Source of the DNA: an uncultured Clostridia bacterium
Lineage (GTDB): Bacteria; Bacillota; Clostridia; Oscillospirales; Oscillospiraceae
NCBI GenBank assembly: GCA_945613045.1
Contig: CALZAG010000015.1
Coordinates: 1 to 17,974 of the forward strand
Reading direction: 5' to 3'
DNA: 17,974 nt
The notes under the pieces were generated by a model. That model saw only the letters and a list, made by a program, of their open reading frames with translations, did not search any database and was not told the origin of the DNA. Positions 1-7,966 of this stretch are shown here, piece after piece; position 1 is the first letter of the stretch, and each line of letters opens with the position of its first letter. The position numbers and the translations under genes were made by a program.

Positions 1-3000
1 TATGTTGCCGGAGAGTCCGGAAGAAAGACCGTATACGCGAAGAACGACGAGGGTCGCTCATGGAATATCGGATTTGCGGTAAATGTTCCGCTTACCGATA
101 ACGACGGCGCACCCTACGGCGTTCAGAACAACGCTATTGCAAACGCCGACACTAATCAGAGCATCACTTGGTTTTCCGCGATAGGCGGCAAGGCAGAGGT
201 GGACTCAATAGTCAGGCTGTCGCTAAAGGCCGACATGACTGATGCAAAGACAATTGAAGGCAGCAACAGCTTCAGGACCTTTGACAGAGATACCGAGGGC
301 TCCGCGGCCCGACTGAACAAGGTCGTGCTCACCGAGCTCAGCCCTGCCACTACCTACTATTACCAGGTGGGCGACGGAGAAAAGTGGTCTGAGACACTCA
401 GCTTTACTACCGCCTCCGGCGACAGCAAGGCTGCGACAAACTTCTTCGTGTTTGCCGATATCCAGAGCAGCAATACCGCAAATCTCAATGCGGCCATCCA
501 GAACATCACCGGCAGCGAGCTTGCATATTCCTTCGGCGTACAGACCGGCGACGCTATCGACAATGTCCAGAATTATACCGCTTACTGGCGCCCGTATCTC
601 ACCGAGATGAACGGCGCGGCTCTCGCGGGTATCAACATGATCCACGTTATGGGCAACCATGAGTATTACAGCGACTCCAACGGCGAGGTCTGCGGCGATA
701 TCTTTGACCTCCCCGAGTCTGCTCAGGGAAGCTACTATTCCTTTGAGTACGGCAACGTATACGTCGGAGTTATTAATAACGGCGGCAGCGTCACCGCCGC
801 TGTTGAGGAGATGAAGGCCGACGCCGCAAAATCCGACTGCGCATGGAAGGCGATCGTCCTGCATGAGCCGATCTACGGCACCGAGAGCACCATGGCCGAC
901 GAGACCCGTCTGGCAGTTACCAAGGCAATGGAGGACGCCGGCATCGACGTCGTGTTCTCCGGCGACGACCATGCCTATGCGCGCACCTTCCCCATGCTCG
1001 GCGATAAGGTGAGCGAGGACGAGAGCGAAGGCGTTGTATACTACATCGCCGGCGACCTCAGCTCAAAGGACAACGAATATCATACTCAGGATTACTTTGC
1101 AAAGGCGATCCCGCACGCGGAGTACGGCGGAATGTATCTGTCCGTTCAGGCTGACGCCGACAAGATGCTCATAAACGCGTACAAATATGACGGAACTCTG
1201 CTGGACAGCTATGCCATAGAGAAGACCGACTGCGAGAAGGGAAATCACAGCTTTACCGCCGACAGCGAGTACAGCATGGAAAATAAGACCCTCACCTGCA
1301 CCGTCTGCGGTGAGGAATGCAGCGCGGAAGCGACCGGAATGAGCGGTATGTTCAAGGTCAAGGGCAGCGACGGGGATAGGGTAATCCTTGCCGAAGGTCT
1401 CGCAAAGACCGGCTGGTTCCAGTGGGGCGAGGAGACTGTTCACGCCGGTGACGACGGTATCATTCATAAGACCGTTTCCGGCAACACCGCTACCTGCACC
1501 GAAAACGGACACTACTACGCAAAATGCGAGACCTGCGGAGCAAGCTACACCGGCGCGGCCACATGGAGCACGGGACATGACTGGGATGAAAACCATGTCT
1601 GCAAGACCTGCGGCACTGAGGGTGTAGATATCAACAGCGTTGAAGCAAAATACGGTAAGTATTACACCTACACCGGCGGAAAAATCTACCCCTCCGTGAC
1701 GCTCACCTATGAGGGAAAGACCCTCAGCACGAGCAGCGACCGCACGGGCAAGGACGCTTACAGATCCTACGGCAGCAACGTGGATGTCGGAATCGGCACC
1801 GTTAGCTTTGAAGGCCGCGGCGATTTCTATGGAACGCTGACACTTGAATTCCAGATCCTGCCTGCAAGCGTGAGCGGGTTCAAGTCAGAACAGCTTTCGG
1901 CCAACAGCTATAAGCTGAGCTGGGACGAGTCGGCCGGCGCGCAGGAGTATATACTCCAGAAGTATAACCCCGGCACAGAAAAGTGGGATGACGTCAAGAT
2001 CACCGACGAAACGGAATACACCGTGACAGGGCTTGAGACGGGAAGCTACAGCTTCCGTGTCAATTGCCGTGCTCAGGGAGCCGACGGCAAGCAGTATTAC
2101 TGTGCCAAGTACTCATCCACGATCGATCTGGTCGACATCAATAACGCTGAAGCAAAATACGACAAGTATTACACCTACACGGGCAGCGCGATCTACCCCT
2201 CCGTGACGCTCACCTATGACGGAAGGACCCTCAGCACAAGCAGCGACCGTACAGGTAAGGATGCTTACGAGTCCTACAGCAACAACGTGAATGTAGGCAC
2301 CGGCACAGTGAGCTTTGAGGGACGCGGCGATTTCTACGGAACGCTTACGCTCGAATTCCAGATCCTGCCTGCAAGCGTGAGCGGGTTCAAGTCAGAACAG
2401 CTTTCGGCCAACAGCTATAAGCTGAGCTGGGACGAGTCGGCCGGCGCGCAGGAGTATATACTCCAGAAGTATAACCCCGGCACAGAAAAGTGGGATGACG
2501 TCAAGATCACCGACGAAACGGAATACACCGTGACAGGGCTTGAGACGGGAAGCTACAGCTTCCGTGTCAATTGCCGTGCTCAGGGAGCCGACGGCAAGCA
2601 GTATTACTGTGCCAAGTACTCATCCACGATCGATCTGATCGTTAAGCCGATCGCAGCCGAAAACATAAGCTGCACGGTGTTTGACGGCAGGACCGTCATG
2701 CTCACCGAGACCGATGACGGTTCCTACCTGCTGCTTCCCGCCGGCACCGATATGAGTAAGCTCCTTATAAACGCCGACAGTATCGGCGGAGAGCTGAGCA
2801 TCGTCGGCAACCTCGGCAGTGCAAAGCCCGGCAGCAGCTTCGATATAACGAAAGTTGCCTCCGCGGCCAACGGCGCTTACACCGTCACCCTGACCGACGG
2901 CAAGCTCAGCCAGAAAATCACGATCCGCAAAGCCTCCGTCGCTTCCATGTTCATCACAAGTGATGACGCTGTGAACAAGGGACGCGAATATGTTGACGAA

Positions 3001-4608
3001 AGCAAGGATAACTCCGCAACCGGCAAGATGCTCCTTGTCGGAACGGACGGCAGCGTAATTTATGACGGCAGCCTTACACAGCTCAAGGCGCGCGGAAACA
3101 GTTCCTTCACCTATGCGCCCAAGAAATCCTATCAGATCAAGCTCGACCCCAAGAACGACCTGCTCGGGAACGGGGAGAAGGTCAAGACATGGGTGCTTCT
3201 GGCAAACTATAACGACCCGACCATGCTGCACGACAAGTTCTTCAAGGATCTGGCTGCTGATCTCGGCATGTATTCGGCCGACTGCGACTGGGTCGATCTC
3301 TACTACGACGGAGAATACCGCGGCACATATCTGCTCAGCGAGAAGAACTCGATAGGCGAAACGAGCGTTGATATCACCGACCTCGAGAGCGAATATGAAA
3401 AAGTCAACGAGGGCTACGGCGACAACGCAGAGGTTAAGACCGCTGAAAACGCATACGGCGGGACCTATTATTACACCAACGGTTTGACCGATCCCGAGAA
3501 CATCACGGGCGGCTATCTGCTGGAGGTCAACGGCAACGACAGAGGCGTTGACGAGGCAAGCGGTTTCAGCACTGTCAAGGGCTATGACATCAACGTCAAG
3601 AGCCCCGAGTGGGCAAGCCAGGCCGCTATGAAGTACATCAGCGAGTACTATCAGGAGTTCGAGGACGCGGTGTACGCAAAGGATGCCGACGGCAACTACA
3701 CCGGCTATAACGAAGCCACCGGCAAGTATTACTACGATTACTGCGACCTTGACTCCCTCGTAAAAATGTATCTCATCCAGGAGCTCTCCGCGAGCACCGA
3801 CGCTTTCTATGCGTCCCTGTTCTTCTATAAGGACGCCGACGGCAAGCTCTGCGCAGGCCCCGTGTGGGACATGGATCTAAGCCTCGGCTCGGCCTGGGAT
3901 ATGAAGGTTGAGGCAAACAGCAGCTTTGTCGACCGCCGCTATCTCGCGGAAGCGCTTATAAATATCCCCAGCTTCCAGAAGGCAGTCAATGAGTACTTCG
4001 GCAGCCAGTTCAAGACGACTGTAGAGGGCTATATAAACGCCGGAATAGGCGCATATGCAGACAGTCTCAGCGCCAGTGCCGCAATGAACTTCACGGTATG
4101 GCCCTATGTCAACATTGCCGACCCGTCCTCCGCGAAGCATGTTTACAGCAATATGGACTATGCGACCGCTGTTTCCGATTGCAAAGTATGGCTCACCAAC
4201 CGGATAGCTTATATGGGCAACAGGATAAACGCATGGGGTGATGTCAAGTCTGTATTCCCAGACGTGAGCACGGACAGTGTTTATTACGACTCGATAGTCT
4301 GGGCAGTGGACGAGGGCATAATCAGCGGGTATGAAGACGGCAACTTCAAACCCAACGCATTCGCCACCCGAGCACAGGTCGTGACCATGCTCTGGAGGGC
4401 CGCTGGTTGCCCCGAGCCTGCCGCCGAGACAAATCCCTTCAGCGACGTATCCGACACCGGAAGCTGCGCACCGTATTACAAAGCAATCCTGTGGGCAAAC
4501 GAGAACGGCATAGCCCTCGGCTACGACGACGGCAACTTCAAGCCCCACCAGACCTGCACCCGCGCTCAGATAGTCACCTTCATCGCAAGGTACCTTCAGG
4601 GCGAATAA
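1..4608 (+). CDS. Secreted metallophosphoesterase - FN3 repeat - CotH kinase - SLH surface protein (5' end missing)
   Basis: Frame 1 is open from the first base, so the true start and signal peptide lie outside the window; the GTG at 199 is internal. Seen in order: a purple-acid-phosphatase-like N-terminal beta domain (to about 420); a calcineurin-type metallophosphoesterase with FADIQ (451-465), QTGDAID (541-561), GNHE (652-663), LHEP (859-870) and GDDHAYAR (961-984); a segment with CxxC pairs (1290-1620); two 169-residue repeats with FN3-like halves (1624-2637); a CotH-type kinase domain with RGNSSF (3091-3108), a KK pair (3121-3126), NYNDPTMLHDK (3205-3237), GGYLLE (3508-3525) and VWDMDLSLG (3862-3888); two SLH repeats (about 4249-4605). 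SLH domains bind secondary cell-wall polymers, so the protein is probably exported and wall-bound. CotH of Bacillus phosphorylates spore-coat proteins; the substrate here is unknown. The first His of the usual GHxH phosphatase motif is Asp. The domain calls are firm; joint kinase/phosphatase action is inference. Confidence 0.9.
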   Translation, partial: YVAGESGRKTVYAKNDEGRSWNIGFAVNVPLTDNDGAPYGVQNNAIANADTNQSITWFSAIGGKAEVDSIVRLSLKADMTDAKTIEGSNSFRTFDRDTEGSAARLNKVVLTELSPATTYYYQVGDGEKWSETLSFTTASGDSKAATNFFVFADIQSSNTANLNAAIQNITGSELAYSFGVQTGDAIDNVQNYTAYWRPYLTEMNGAALAGINMIHVMGNHEYYSDSNGEVCGDIFDLPESAQGSYYSFEYGNVYVGVINNGGSVTAAVEEMKADAAKSDCAWKAIVLHEPIYGTESTMADETRLAVTKAMEDAGIDVVFSGDDHAYARTFPMLGDKVSEDESEGVVYYIAGDLSSKDNEYHTQDYFAKAIPHAEYGGMYLSVQADADKMLINAYKYDGTLLDSYAIEKTDCEKGNHSFTADSEYSMENKTLTCTVCGEECSAEATGMSGMFKVKGSDGDRVILAEGLAKTGWFQWGEETVHAGDDGIIHKTVSGNTATCTENGHYYAKCETCGASYTGAATWSTGHDWDENHVCKTCGTEGVDINSVEAKYGKYYTYTGGKIYPSVTLTYEGKTLSTSSDRTGKDAYRSYGSNVDVGIGTVSFEGRGDFYGTLTLEFQILPASVSGFKSEQLSANSYKLSWDESAGAQEYILQKYNPGTEKWDDVKITDETEYTVTGLETGSYSFRVNCRAQGADGKQYYCAKYSSTIDLVDINNAEAKYDKYYTYTGSAIYPSVTLTYDGRTLSTSSDRTGKDAYESYSNNVNVGTGTVSFEGRGDFYGTLTLEFQILPASVSGFKSEQLSANSYKLSWDESAGAQEYILQKYNPGTEKWDDVKITDETEYTVTGLETGSYSFRVNCRAQGADGKQYYCAKYSSTIDLIVKPIAAENISCTVFDGRTVMLTETDDGSYLLLPAGTDMSKLLINADSIGGELSIVGNLGSAKPGSSFDITKVASAANGAYTVTLTDGKLSQKITIRKASVASMFITSDDAVNKGREYVDESKDNSATGKMLLVGTDGSVIYDGSLTQLKARGNSSFTYAPKKSYQIKLDPKNDLLGNGEKVKTWVLLANYNDPTMLHDKFFKDLAADLGMYSADCDWVDLYYDGEYRGTYLLSEKNSIGETSVDITDLESEYEKVNEGYGDNAEVKTAENAYGGTYYYTNGLTDPENITGGYLLEVNGNDRGVDEASGFSTVKGYDINVKSPEWASQAAMKYISEYYQEFEDAVYAKDADGNYTGYNEATGKYYYDYCDLDSLVKMYLIQELSASTDAFYASLFFYKDADGKLCAGPVWDMDLSLGSAWDMKVEANSSFVDRRYLAEALINIPSFQKAVNEYFGSQFKTTVEGYINAGIGAYADSLSASAAMNFTVWPYVNIADPSSAKHVYSNMDYATAVSDCKVWLTNRIAYMGNRINAWGDVKSVFPDVSTDSVYYDSIVWAVDEGIISGYEDGNFKPNAFATRAQVVTMLWRAAGCPEPAAETNPFSDVSDTGSCAPYYKAILWANENGIALGYDDGNFKPHQTCTRAQIVTFIARYLQGE
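1624..2130 (+). repeat. Tandem coding repeat, copy 1 (507 bp, 169 aa)
   Basis: First of two head-to-tail in-frame repeats in the surface protein. The first part (1624-1845) encodes a segment beginning VDINSVEAKYGKYYTY. The second part (1846-2130) encodes an FN3-like domain with SGFKSEQLSANSYKLSWDES. The second part is base-for-base identical to 2353-2637, while the first part differs from copy 2 at about 37 of 222 positions. Confidence 0.95.
2131..2637 (+). repeat. Tandem coding repeat, copy 2 (507 bp, 169 aa)
   Basis: Second repeat unit, exactly 507 bp downstream of copy 1. It begins VDINNAEAKYDKYYTY. The last 285 bp match copy 1 with no visible difference, including synonymous sites, which points to recent duplication or gene conversion confined to the FN3-like half. 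Confidence 0.95.
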
Positions 4609-4620
4609 AAAACAGCAACA

Positions 4621-4656
4621 AAAATCTGCATGGTGTGAAAACACCATGCAGATTTT
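4621..4656. terminator. Bidirectional intrinsic terminator between convergent genes
   Basis: A 16-bp perfect stem (4621-4636 with 4641-4656) closes a GAAA tetraloop. The outer AAAA/TTTT ends give a T-run on both strands, with more T-rich sequence after it (GTCTTTTTATT on +). It sits 12 bp after the surface-protein stop and 10 bp before the stop of the minus-strand 132-aa gene, so it can end transcripts from both sides. Confidence 0.9.
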
Positions 4657-4666
4657 GTCTTTTTAT

Positions 4667-5065
4667 TCAGTACAGCTCCGCCAGCTTTGAGAGGGATTTT
4701 GACATATCAATAGCCTTGTCGCTGACAAGTATGGGCTTATTGTCCTTGACCACATAATCCAGCACCTCGGCGGTGAGCGTCATCATGCGCTCAAGCTCGT
4801 GCTTGATGTAGTGCATCTGCGTGCAGTGCGGCGAGCGGTCGACGCTGACAAAAATGAGCTTTTGTATCTGTCCGGTGCTCAGCATCGCGCCGAGCTTCGT
4901 GACGGCCATGTTAATGTGCGTTTCCTCAAGGCACAGCGAGTATACCTCGTCCAGTCCCTCTGTCACCGCCCTGAAGCCCTCCGGCTGCACGCTTTCAAGG
5001 CAGGCACCGGCGACCGCGATGCTGCCGCGGACGTCATAGATATTCGTTGTCATAAGATTTTTCAT
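4667..5065 (-). CDS. Conserved-looking 132-aa protein of unknown function, partner of the RecA-like/ATP-grasp protein
   Basis: I do not recognise the family. The 132-aa product is soluble-looking, with no signal peptide or membrane segment. It starts MKNLMTTNIYDVRGSIAVAG and contains a Cys/His patch in VDRSPHCTQMHYIKHELERM (about residues 74-93) and further Cys residues near 22 and 45. The start follows the upstream stop by only 2 bp (TAA-AA-ATG), and the upstream gene's last codons supply a GAGGGA ribosome binding site, so translation is probably coupled. The alternative ATG four codons later (MTTNIYD, 5053) has no ribosome binding site. The tight pairing suggests a shared role with the 862-aa neighbour; metal binding through the Cys/His patch is only a guess. 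Confidence 0.8.
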   Translation of the reverse strand: MKNLMTTNIYDVRGSIAVAGACLESVQPEGFRAVTEGLDEVYSLCLEETHINMAVTKLGAMLSTGQIQKLIFVSVDRSPHCTQMHYIKHELERMMTLTAEVLDYVVKDNKPILVSDKAIDMSKSLSKLAELY

Positions 5066-5067
5066 TT

Positions 5068-7656
5068 TTATCCCTCAGTCGCCGCGAGGAAACAGTCTTG
5101 TGTTTCAATCTCGGAGTAGAGAATGACCTGCTCTGCGGAGAAGTCATAGACTTTTATGACGCCGCACATGGGGTCGTCGGGCTTCGCGTTCATGAGTTCG
5201 GGGTAGACGTTTTTGTAATCATCGAACATATCCTCGGCAAAGCTGCAGCCCTCCTCACCCTGATATACCGCCGCATAAAAGGTGCCGGCTTCAACAAGGT
5301 CCTGGAAGAAGTGGCTGCCGTAGCTAAGCTCGGGCCGCAGCCCGTGGGAGTTGTAGGCAAGCTCGCATATGCAGTCAAAGTGGGATATCTCCATGAAATT
5401 CACCGGAACGCCAAGACTGGGCGTGGTCGTGCCCCAGCGCCCGGGACCCATCAGTATCGTGCTCTTGTCTCGCAGGAGAAGATTGAGCTGTCCGATCTTG
5501 CGCGCTACAAGGTACTTCTGCTGCTCGGTCAGCGAGAGGTACGGCTCGACCTTCACAAACACACCGTATTTGATAGGCAGGCACACATTGCCGCCCATAA
5601 AATTGCCCTTTATGCGGAAAAAGGTATTGTTCACCTTGGGCATAACTCCCGCTTTGCCTATGCCGCGGGTCTGAAGCGGCCTGCACTGAAGGAGATTCAC
5701 GCGGAACTCGCCCGTCTGTGTAAAGTTGCAGGCAAATTCAATGTCAACGGGGTAGCTGTACTTACTGCTCAGCAGAGCCATGACCTCGGTCATGGTATCG
5801 GTAAAAGCGGTGTTTTTAATGAGCTTTCGGAAATTCAGAATGTCCGGAACAGGCTCGCCGTAAAGGCCGAGCTCGCGGTAGCGCGCGGCCGTGGGCATAT
5901 CCGGCTCCATGAAAAGGCTCGGGTCGGTCTTGAGTTCCTTCTTGTCTATGCTGTCGACGTTTATGGTGACGAAGTTGTTTGTCTCAAGATCGATGACGTC
6001 CATCTTGTGCTGCGAGTACTTGTACTCGTCGCCGTAGGCCACCATGGGCGGAGCGGCGGGAGCGTCCATGCTCAGCAGTCTCGCGTAGTCGTCGGCCTCC
6101 CGGTCTACCGCGCGGGTGCCCATACCGAACACCAGACGGAGCATGCCCTTGTTGTTGAGGTCCTTAACCGCGCTGTTTATATACAGGTTTTTCGAGTGCC
6201 CCACGCCCGCGATATGCGGGTAGTAATACTTGCCGTGGCAGTCGCCGCACACACGCATGACGAGAAGCGCCATCTGCTCGTCGCGGTCGAGAAGATTGCG
6301 GTCGGCGCGGTATTTTATGGCGTCGTAGTTGACGGTGCTGGCGTAAACCGTGCGCACAGCCTCCTCAAATACCTTGTAGCGTTCCTCAAGACTGCCCTGG
6401 TTGGGACAGAACACGCTTTCGTATTTGCCTGCAAAGGCGTTGCCGAAGCCATCCTCGAGCAGGGAGCTTGAGCGAACGATGATAGGCGACTGTCCGAAGT
6501 ATTCAAGCATGGAAAGGAACTGCTCGGTTATCCCCGGCATGAATATGCCGTTTAAGAGCTTTTCGCGTATGTTCGGGGCACATTCAAAGTAGTCCTCGGC
6601 GTCTATCATACGCGTGCGCTGCGACCAGACTCCGTTCTGAACGGCGTAGGTATAGAAAACATCCGCGCCGATGAAGTATGAGTCGTGCGGCTCCATGTGC
6701 TCGCGGTAAAGCTCAGGAGCCTCGTCGCGGATGATGTTTCGTGCAAGCAGCATACCGGCGGCCTTACCTCCGATACAGCCGGTGCCGATCTCGCGGTTTT
6801 TGATGTCCATGAGGTCGCGGGTGCTGAAATACTTGCGGCAGAGCTCGAGACGTGTGGGCTCATTGCCCAGCAGACAGCGCAGGATGTTGTCCTTCAGGCG
6901 TTTGCCGGCCTCGTCGTCGGGCTCACTGCCGTCGCGGGGAACGGAGTCGAACATACTGTCCCAGCAGTCGCGCCGCTCTCCGGTCTGGGTGAATTTTTCA
7001 AATATGGCGTAGTTATCCGCGCTTGAGGTAACGGTCTGGCATAAGTTTCCGCTTATCCTCAGCGGGAAGTACATATTCTTTGTGTGCCTGCCGTCGACCT
7101 TGACCGGCTGGATATATGTGCATCTGTCGTGGGTGCGTATATTGACAAGCAGGGGAGTGGCTCTGCGGATGCGGGACACAGTCTCGTAGGTGTGGCTGCG
7201 GTAGTTGATAGGCTGATATGCGATAGCGCCCTGCTCATGCAAAAAGGGATTTATAAGCAGAAAGAAGTTTGAGATCATAAGGTCGGAAAACCAGTATTTC
7301 TGAAGCTCGGAGAGGCAGTCGAAAACGAAAAAGACGTTTTTCCCCTCGCTGCTTATTATGCGGTACACCTGCACCGCAAAGGTCTCAAACCCGACGCGCG
7401 GGTCAAGGGTGTACTGCTTTACGTTTGCGCCCGCGGCAGTGAGCGCCTCTGTATCCATAATCTCGTCATGGTCGCCGAAGCGTATGTATACGAATCTTCT
7501 GCCTGAACGTGCAAGCTTCGTTACAAGCTTTGTGGCAGCAAACATATAGTCCCCGATATGGTCAATCTGCCATACCACAGTGTCGCCCGGGCGCAGAAAA
7601 TCAATCGCCTCGTCTAACCCGTCTATTCCTGTGCTGACCCGTACCTGCTCATCCAT
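5068..7656 (-). CDS. PEP/pyruvate-binding (PPDK N-terminal ATP-grasp) domain protein with RecA/KaiC-like N-terminal domain
   Basis: 862 aa, start supported by AAAGGAGA about 8 bp upstream. Residues 1-230 resemble the RecA/KaiC fold: STGIDGLDE near residue 8 and a hydrophobic strand ending in Asp (VFFVFD) like a Walker B. The expected P-loop position reads GDTVVWQIDHIGDY, with no GK[TS], so nucleotide binding there is doubtful. Residues from about 285 match the PEP synthase/pyruvate phosphate dikinase ATP-grasp region: CIGGKAAGM (about 293-301), IIVRSSSLLEDGFGNAFAGKYES (about 394-416) and QCRPLQTRG (about 657-665). The C-terminal 200 residues carry GPGRWGTTTPSLG (about 734-746). The phosphohistidine swivel domain and PEP TIM-barrel of true PEP synthase are absent, so the enzyme cannot run the full PEP-forming cycle alone. 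Its substrate is unknown. It forms an operon with the 132-aa gene. Confidence 0.85.
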   Translation of the reverse strand: MDEQVRVSTGIDGLDEAIDFLRPGDTVVWQIDHIGDYMFAATKLVTKLARSGRRFVYIRFGDHDEIMDTEALTAAGANVKQYTLDPRVGFETFAVQVYRIISSEGKNVFFVFDCLSELQKYWFSDLMISNFFLLINPFLHEQGAIAYQPINYRSHTYETVSRIRRATPLLVNIRTHDRCTYIQPVKVDGRHTKNMYFPLRISGNLCQTVTSSADNYAIFEKFTQTGERRDCWDSMFDSVPRDGSEPDDEAGKRLKDNILRCLLGNEPTRLELCRKYFSTRDLMDIKNREIGTGCIGGKAAGMLLARNIIRDEAPELYREHMEPHDSYFIGADVFYTYAVQNGVWSQRTRMIDAEDYFECAPNIREKLLNGIFMPGITEQFLSMLEYFGQSPIIVRSSSLLEDGFGNAFAGKYESVFCPNQGSLEERYKVFEEAVRTVYASTVNYDAIKYRADRNLLDRDEQMALLVMRVCGDCHGKYYYPHIAGVGHSKNLYINSAVKDLNNKGMLRLVFGMGTRAVDREADDYARLLSMDAPAAPPMVAYGDEYKYSQHKMDVIDLETNNFVTINVDSIDKKELKTDPSLFMEPDMPTAARYRELGLYGEPVPDILNFRKLIKNTAFTDTMTEVMALLSSKYSYPVDIEFACNFTQTGEFRVNLLQCRPLQTRGIGKAGVMPKVNNTFFRIKGNFMGGNVCLPIKYGVFVKVEPYLSLTEQQKYLVARKIGQLNLLLRDKSTILMGPGRWGTTTPSLGVPVNFMEISHFDCICELAYNSHGLRPELSYGSHFFQDLVEAGTFYAAVYQGEEGCSFAEDMFDDYKNVYPELMNAKPDDPMCGVIKVYDFSAEQVILYSEIETQDCFLAATEG

Positions 7657-7694
7657 GTCCCATTCTCCTTTACGGTAATTTAATCTTAAAGCAG

Positions 7695-7703
7695 ATTATA
7701 TCA
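7695..7703 (-). promoter_or_regulatory. Extended -10 promoter of the ATP-grasp operon
   Basis: On the minus strand the sequence reads TGATATAAT, a perfect extended -10 (TGn plus TATAAT), about 40 bp before the 7656 start. No good -35 hexamer is found 17 bp upstream, which is usual for extended -10 promoters. Confidence 0.6.
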
Positions 7704-7806
7704 TCTATGTCAGAAAAAAGCTACAGAATCAAGCTGTTTTTTAAATCACATGGCTGGCGGGCGAAATTAATTCCTATTAATATGCTTGGAATTATAAACA
7801 AATAAT

Positions 7807-7828
7807 TTAGTTAGATGCATCTAACTAA
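7807..7828. promoter_or_regulatory. Perfect 22-bp palindrome, upstream operator candidate (site 1)
   Basis: A perfect 22-bp inverted repeat with core GTTAGATGCATCTAAC (7810-7825). It is the best of three GTTAG-N6-CTAAC dyads in the feo upstream region and lies about 35 bp before the -35 box. The arms resemble DtxR/IdeR half-sites, but the spacing differs from the classical DtxR box, and it does not look like a Fur box. Confidence 0.7.
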
Positions 7829-7860
7829 TTGCGCATAGCGCCAAAATTATGCTGCGCCGC

Positions 7861-7888
7861 TTGACTTGGATGGGAAATATGGTATTAT
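7861..7888 (+). promoter_or_regulatory. Sigma-A type promoter of the feo operon
   Basis: TTGACT (7861-7866), 16 bp, then TATTAT (7883-7888). The predicted start near 7895 falls just before dyad site 2, giving a leader of about 70 bp before feoA. A repressor bound at site 2 or 3 would block initiation or escape. Confidence 0.75.
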
Positions 7889-7897
7889 AGCAATGAA

Positions 7898-7913
7898 GTT
7901 AGATGTGACTAAC
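7898..7913. promoter_or_regulatory. GTTAG-N6-CTAAC operator candidate (site 2)
   Basis: GTTAGATGTGACTAAC has the same half-sites and spacing as sites 1 and 3 and overlaps the predicted transcription start region. Confidence 0.65.
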
Positions 7914-7930
7914 TATTTTTTAAACCCGTT

Positions 7931-7948
7931 TGTTAGTTAAGACTAACA
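7931..7948. promoter_or_regulatory. GTTAG-N6-CTAAC operator candidate (site 3)
   Basis: TGTTAGTTAAGACTAACA is an imperfect dyad with 7-bp arms in the feo leader, centred 34 bp after site 2 and just before the feoA ribosome binding site. With site 2 it could hold a tandem repressor pair. Confidence 0.65.
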
Positions 7949-7966
7949 ACTGAAAGAAGGATAGAT

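Noticed and set aside
223..972. 249-codon minus-strand open frame opposite the phosphoesterase region
   Set aside because: Overlaps the catalytic motifs on the other strand and has no recognisable domain or ribosome binding site.
1624..2637. CRISPR or mobile-element origin for the long direct repeat
   Set aside because: The two units are in frame, 507 bp long without spacers, and encode a protein domain.
199..4608. GTG at 199 as the start of the large surface protein
   Set aside because: The frame is open back to base 1, the upstream codons encode the start of the PAP-like beta domain, and there is no ribosome binding site. The gene simply begins outside the window.
5098..6471. 457-codon + strand open frame opposite the ATP-grasp gene
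   Set aside because: It lies fully antisense to a gene with clear domain motifs, shows no family pattern or ribosome binding site, and reflects codon bias of the opposite strand.
5068..7656. Calling the 862-aa protein a phosphoenolpyruvate synthase (ppsA) or ppdK
   Set aside because: The phosphohistidine and PEP-binding domains are missing, so only the ATP-grasp part is shared.
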